Shown here one piece after another: positions 62,559 through 64,000 of a stretch of 64,000 nt of DNA. The stretch comes from JAFGPS01 sp964628465 (lineage in GTDB: Bacteria > Planctomycetota > Phycisphaerae > Sedimentisphaerales > Anaerobacaceae). Position 1 is the stretch's first letter, and each line of letters starts with the position of its first letter. The notes beneath the pieces are model-generated. The model was not told where the DNA came from and ran no database searches. It was given only the letters and a program-made list of their open reading frames with translations. The translations under genes were made by a program, and so were the position numbers. The DNA lies in NCBI GenBank assembly GCA_964628465.1, contig CAZVOA010000001.1, positions 1-64,000 of the forward strand, read 5' to 3'.

Positions 62559-63394
62559 CAGAAGAACAGGAAATAATAAACAAAGAGCAGCAGGAAGCTG
62601 AAGAACAAATGCTGGTTCAGGACAATAACGAAATTCCTGAAATAGCAGAAGAATCTGACGAAGTCGAATTATCGGAAGAATTTAAAGATTCCAAAGAATC
62701 AGATTCATCTGAAATGCCTGAAAAATCCGACATGCCGAAGGAAATCGAAGAATCCGAAACTTCCGAAGAAATTGAAGAACAAGATGAAACCGGACAGCCT
62801 GAAGAAATAAGCGAGGAACCGGACCAGTCCGAAATGTCTGGCGAGTCGGAAGCGTCTGAAAAGCCTGTGAATGAAGTATGCCTCGAATCTGTAATTGAGG
62901 CAGTATTGTTCGCAAGCGATGAATCACTCACTCCAGCAAGACTTGCAGGCATTACAGAATCTACAACAAAACAGATACGTGATCTTGTCAACAATCTCAA
63001 TGATAAATACGAAGCGAATAACAGCGCTTTTAGAATCGAGCAGATAGCCGGTGGTTACCAGATGCTCACATTAAGCAAATACAATCACTGGCTGAAAAAG
63101 CTGCTGCGTGCAAGAAGCGAAACCAAGCTAAGTCCGGCCGCGATGGAAACTCTCGCTATAATCGCATACAAACAGCCCGTAATCCGTGCAGACATAGAAG
63201 CAATCAGGGGAGTTGCGGTCGGCGAAGTAATTCGTTCGCTAAGTATAAAAGGACTCGTCAAAATCGTAGGACGCGCCGAGATTCTCGGAAGACCTATGCT
63301 ATATGGCACTACGAAAAAATTCCTCGAAGTTTTCGGCCTAAATACACTGAAAGACTTACCGAAAATTGAAGAACTGAAAAAACCGCCGGCATAA
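62543..63394 (+). CDS. scpB: Segregation and condensation protein B
   Basis: ScpB binds ScpA and SMC to condense chromosomes. The conserved winged-helix core covers about residues 112-278, with 'LESVIEAVLFASDESLT' and 'AMETLAIIAYKQPVIRADIE' typical. The first 110 residues are an acidic, Ser/Glu-rich low-complexity extension not present in ordinary ScpB. ATGs at 62543 and 62555 are possible; GGATG is spaced for the second, giving four residues less. scpA is not in the window. Confidence 0.9.
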   Translation: MDEYMTEEQEIINKEQQEAEEQMLVQDNNEIPEIAEESDEVELSEEFKDSKESDSSEMPEKSDMPKEIEESETSEEIEEQDETGQPEEISEEPDQSEMSGESEASEKPVNEVCLESVIEAVLFASDESLTPARLAGITESTTKQIRDLVNNLNDKYEANNSAFRIEQIAGGYQMLTLSKYNHWLKKLLRARSETKLSPAAMETLAIIAYKQPVIRADIEAIRGVAVGEVIRSLSIKGLVKIVGRAEILGRPMLYGTTKKFLEVFGLNTLKDLPKIEELKKPPA

Positions 63395-63429
63395 ACCGGA
63401 ATTATATAAAATGCGCAGGGAGATGTGAA

Positions 63430-64000
63430 ATGCAGCCTTGGCTTGAGACTATCGGCATTCTTATATTAGCAGGTATTGGAGTTGCTCTCGGACTTTTAAC
63501 GACAAAATTCAAGAAACGCATTTGGCTTGCCTGCTACATTTTGCCACTGATCCTGATTATTCTTATCGCATTGACGAGACATTTTTACTGGCTCGTATTT
63601 TACCCACCCTTCTCATTGCTCACTAAAGGCAGGATGGAATACTTCATCTTTTCTTTTACAATCCCGATGATATTCAGCACACTGATACCGCGTCTTTCGA
63701 TACCAAGACAAAAAATAATTTTAGCTTTTTTTGTCGCGATTTCTTCTGTTCTTTTTTTTGTCATTCCATTTATCAGCCCTATTCTCAACAGAAATGAGCT
63801 TGAAGAAATCGAAACAGAATTTTCTGAACATGGAATATGTTTGCAATCCACCAGTTACACATGCGGCCCGGCAGCGGCGGCGACAGCATTGTACCAGCTT
63901 GGAATAGAAGCCGATGAAGGCAAACTTGCAATCCAGGCATATACTACGCCGCAAACGGGAACTTCCGACGACCTGCTGAAAAAAGCAATTGAAAAGTTAT
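63430..64000 (+). CDS. Membrane protein with C39-like peptidase domain, cut by window end
   Basis: The visible 190 codons start at ATG 63430, 8 nt behind GGGAG. Four hydrophobic segments (residues about 5-24, 32-48, 70-90 and 97-117) precede 'QSTSYTCGPAAAATAL', a cysteine-peptidase (C39) motif with a possible catalytic Cys, followed by 'TSDDLLKKAIEKL'. The C-terminal part, with the histidine and the rest of the domain, lies outside the window. The C39 domain suggests processing of an exported peptide or leader. It is 35 nt past scpB. Confidence 0.7.
   Translation, partial: MQPWLETIGILILAGIGVALGLLTTKFKKRIWLACYILPLILIILIALTRHFYWLVFYPPFSLLTKGRMEYFIFSFTIPMIFSTLIPRLSIPRQKIILAFFVAISSVLFFVIPFISPILNRNELEEIETEFSEHGICLQSTSYTCGPAAAATALYQLGIEADEGKLAIQAYTTPQTGTSDDLLKKAIEKL

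Noticed and set aside
62617..63000. 127-residue Ser-rich frame antisense to scpB
   Set aside because: It is the shadow of the Glu/Ser-rich coding DNA of scpB; the sense strand has the recognised domain.

Overview
The window looks like chromosomal DNA of a Planctomycetota bacterium, most likely of the Phycisphaerae / Sedimentisphaerales type. This rests on gene content and style, not on a marker search. The signs are moderate to low GC, several PilX-like secreted proteins, GspG-like single-pass proteins, an ECF sigma factor followed by a very large membrane-anchored partner, large secreted glycoside hydrolases, and PQQ-propeller proteins with Gly/Arg-rich inserts. Intergenic DNA is rich in short dispersed repeats.

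Layout. 1-0.65 kb: IS110 transposase remnant and repeats. 0.65-2.4 kb: split transketolase (- strand). 2.6-3.4 kb: ZIP metal transporter. 3.4-9.7 kb: a two-gene glycan-degradation operon (GH106-type rhamnosidase, then GH2 beta-galactosidase). 9.9-15.1 kb: a small secreted repeat protein and three tandem PilX-like proteins, all on the - strand. 15.1-18.4 kb: a block with a GspG-like protein and a reverse transcriptase of the abortive-infection/DRT kind, bordered on both sides by mosaics of intergenic repeats. 18.4-20.6 kb: lipA, lipB and a PilZ protein. 21-24.6 kb: a type IV pilin-like operon (PilV-like, PilW-like, two PilX-like). 24.6-26.8 kb: an exported zinc-ribbon protein.

27-32.7 kb: mutS followed by a TIR-domain gene and a DUF2442 gene, then a small hypothetical, an M48 lipoprotein protease and a small ACT-like protein. 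32.8-39.5 kb: PQQ-propeller protein and a regulatory phosphotransferase set (ptsI, ptsH, ptsN, hpf) without a sugar permease, then a DUF502 protein and a UPF0104-type membrane protein. 39.6-44.2 kb: hisI, and an ECF sigma factor translationally coupled to a 1072-residue membrane-anchored protein. 44.4-51 kb: a GlcD-GlcF-type flavin/Fe-S fusion, an MlaFE-type ABC pair, a lipoprotein and dapB. 51-58.2 kb: rpmE, prfA, a coupled set (nucleotide-kinase-like/deoxyribosyltransferase-like fusion, methyltransferase, deoC), small DUF genes, pabB and pabC. 58.5-64 kb: membrane protein, excisionase-like HTH, four tandem GspG-like proteins, a NIF3-family protein, scpB and a C39-peptidase-like gene cut by the window end.

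Most genes are housekeeping. The parts that deserve attention are the lone reverse transcriptase in a repeat-bordered block, the TIR gene overlapping mutS, the two PilX-like clusters, the four-gene GspG-like tandem, and a 28-bp palindrome that sits in frame inside two unrelated coding regions.
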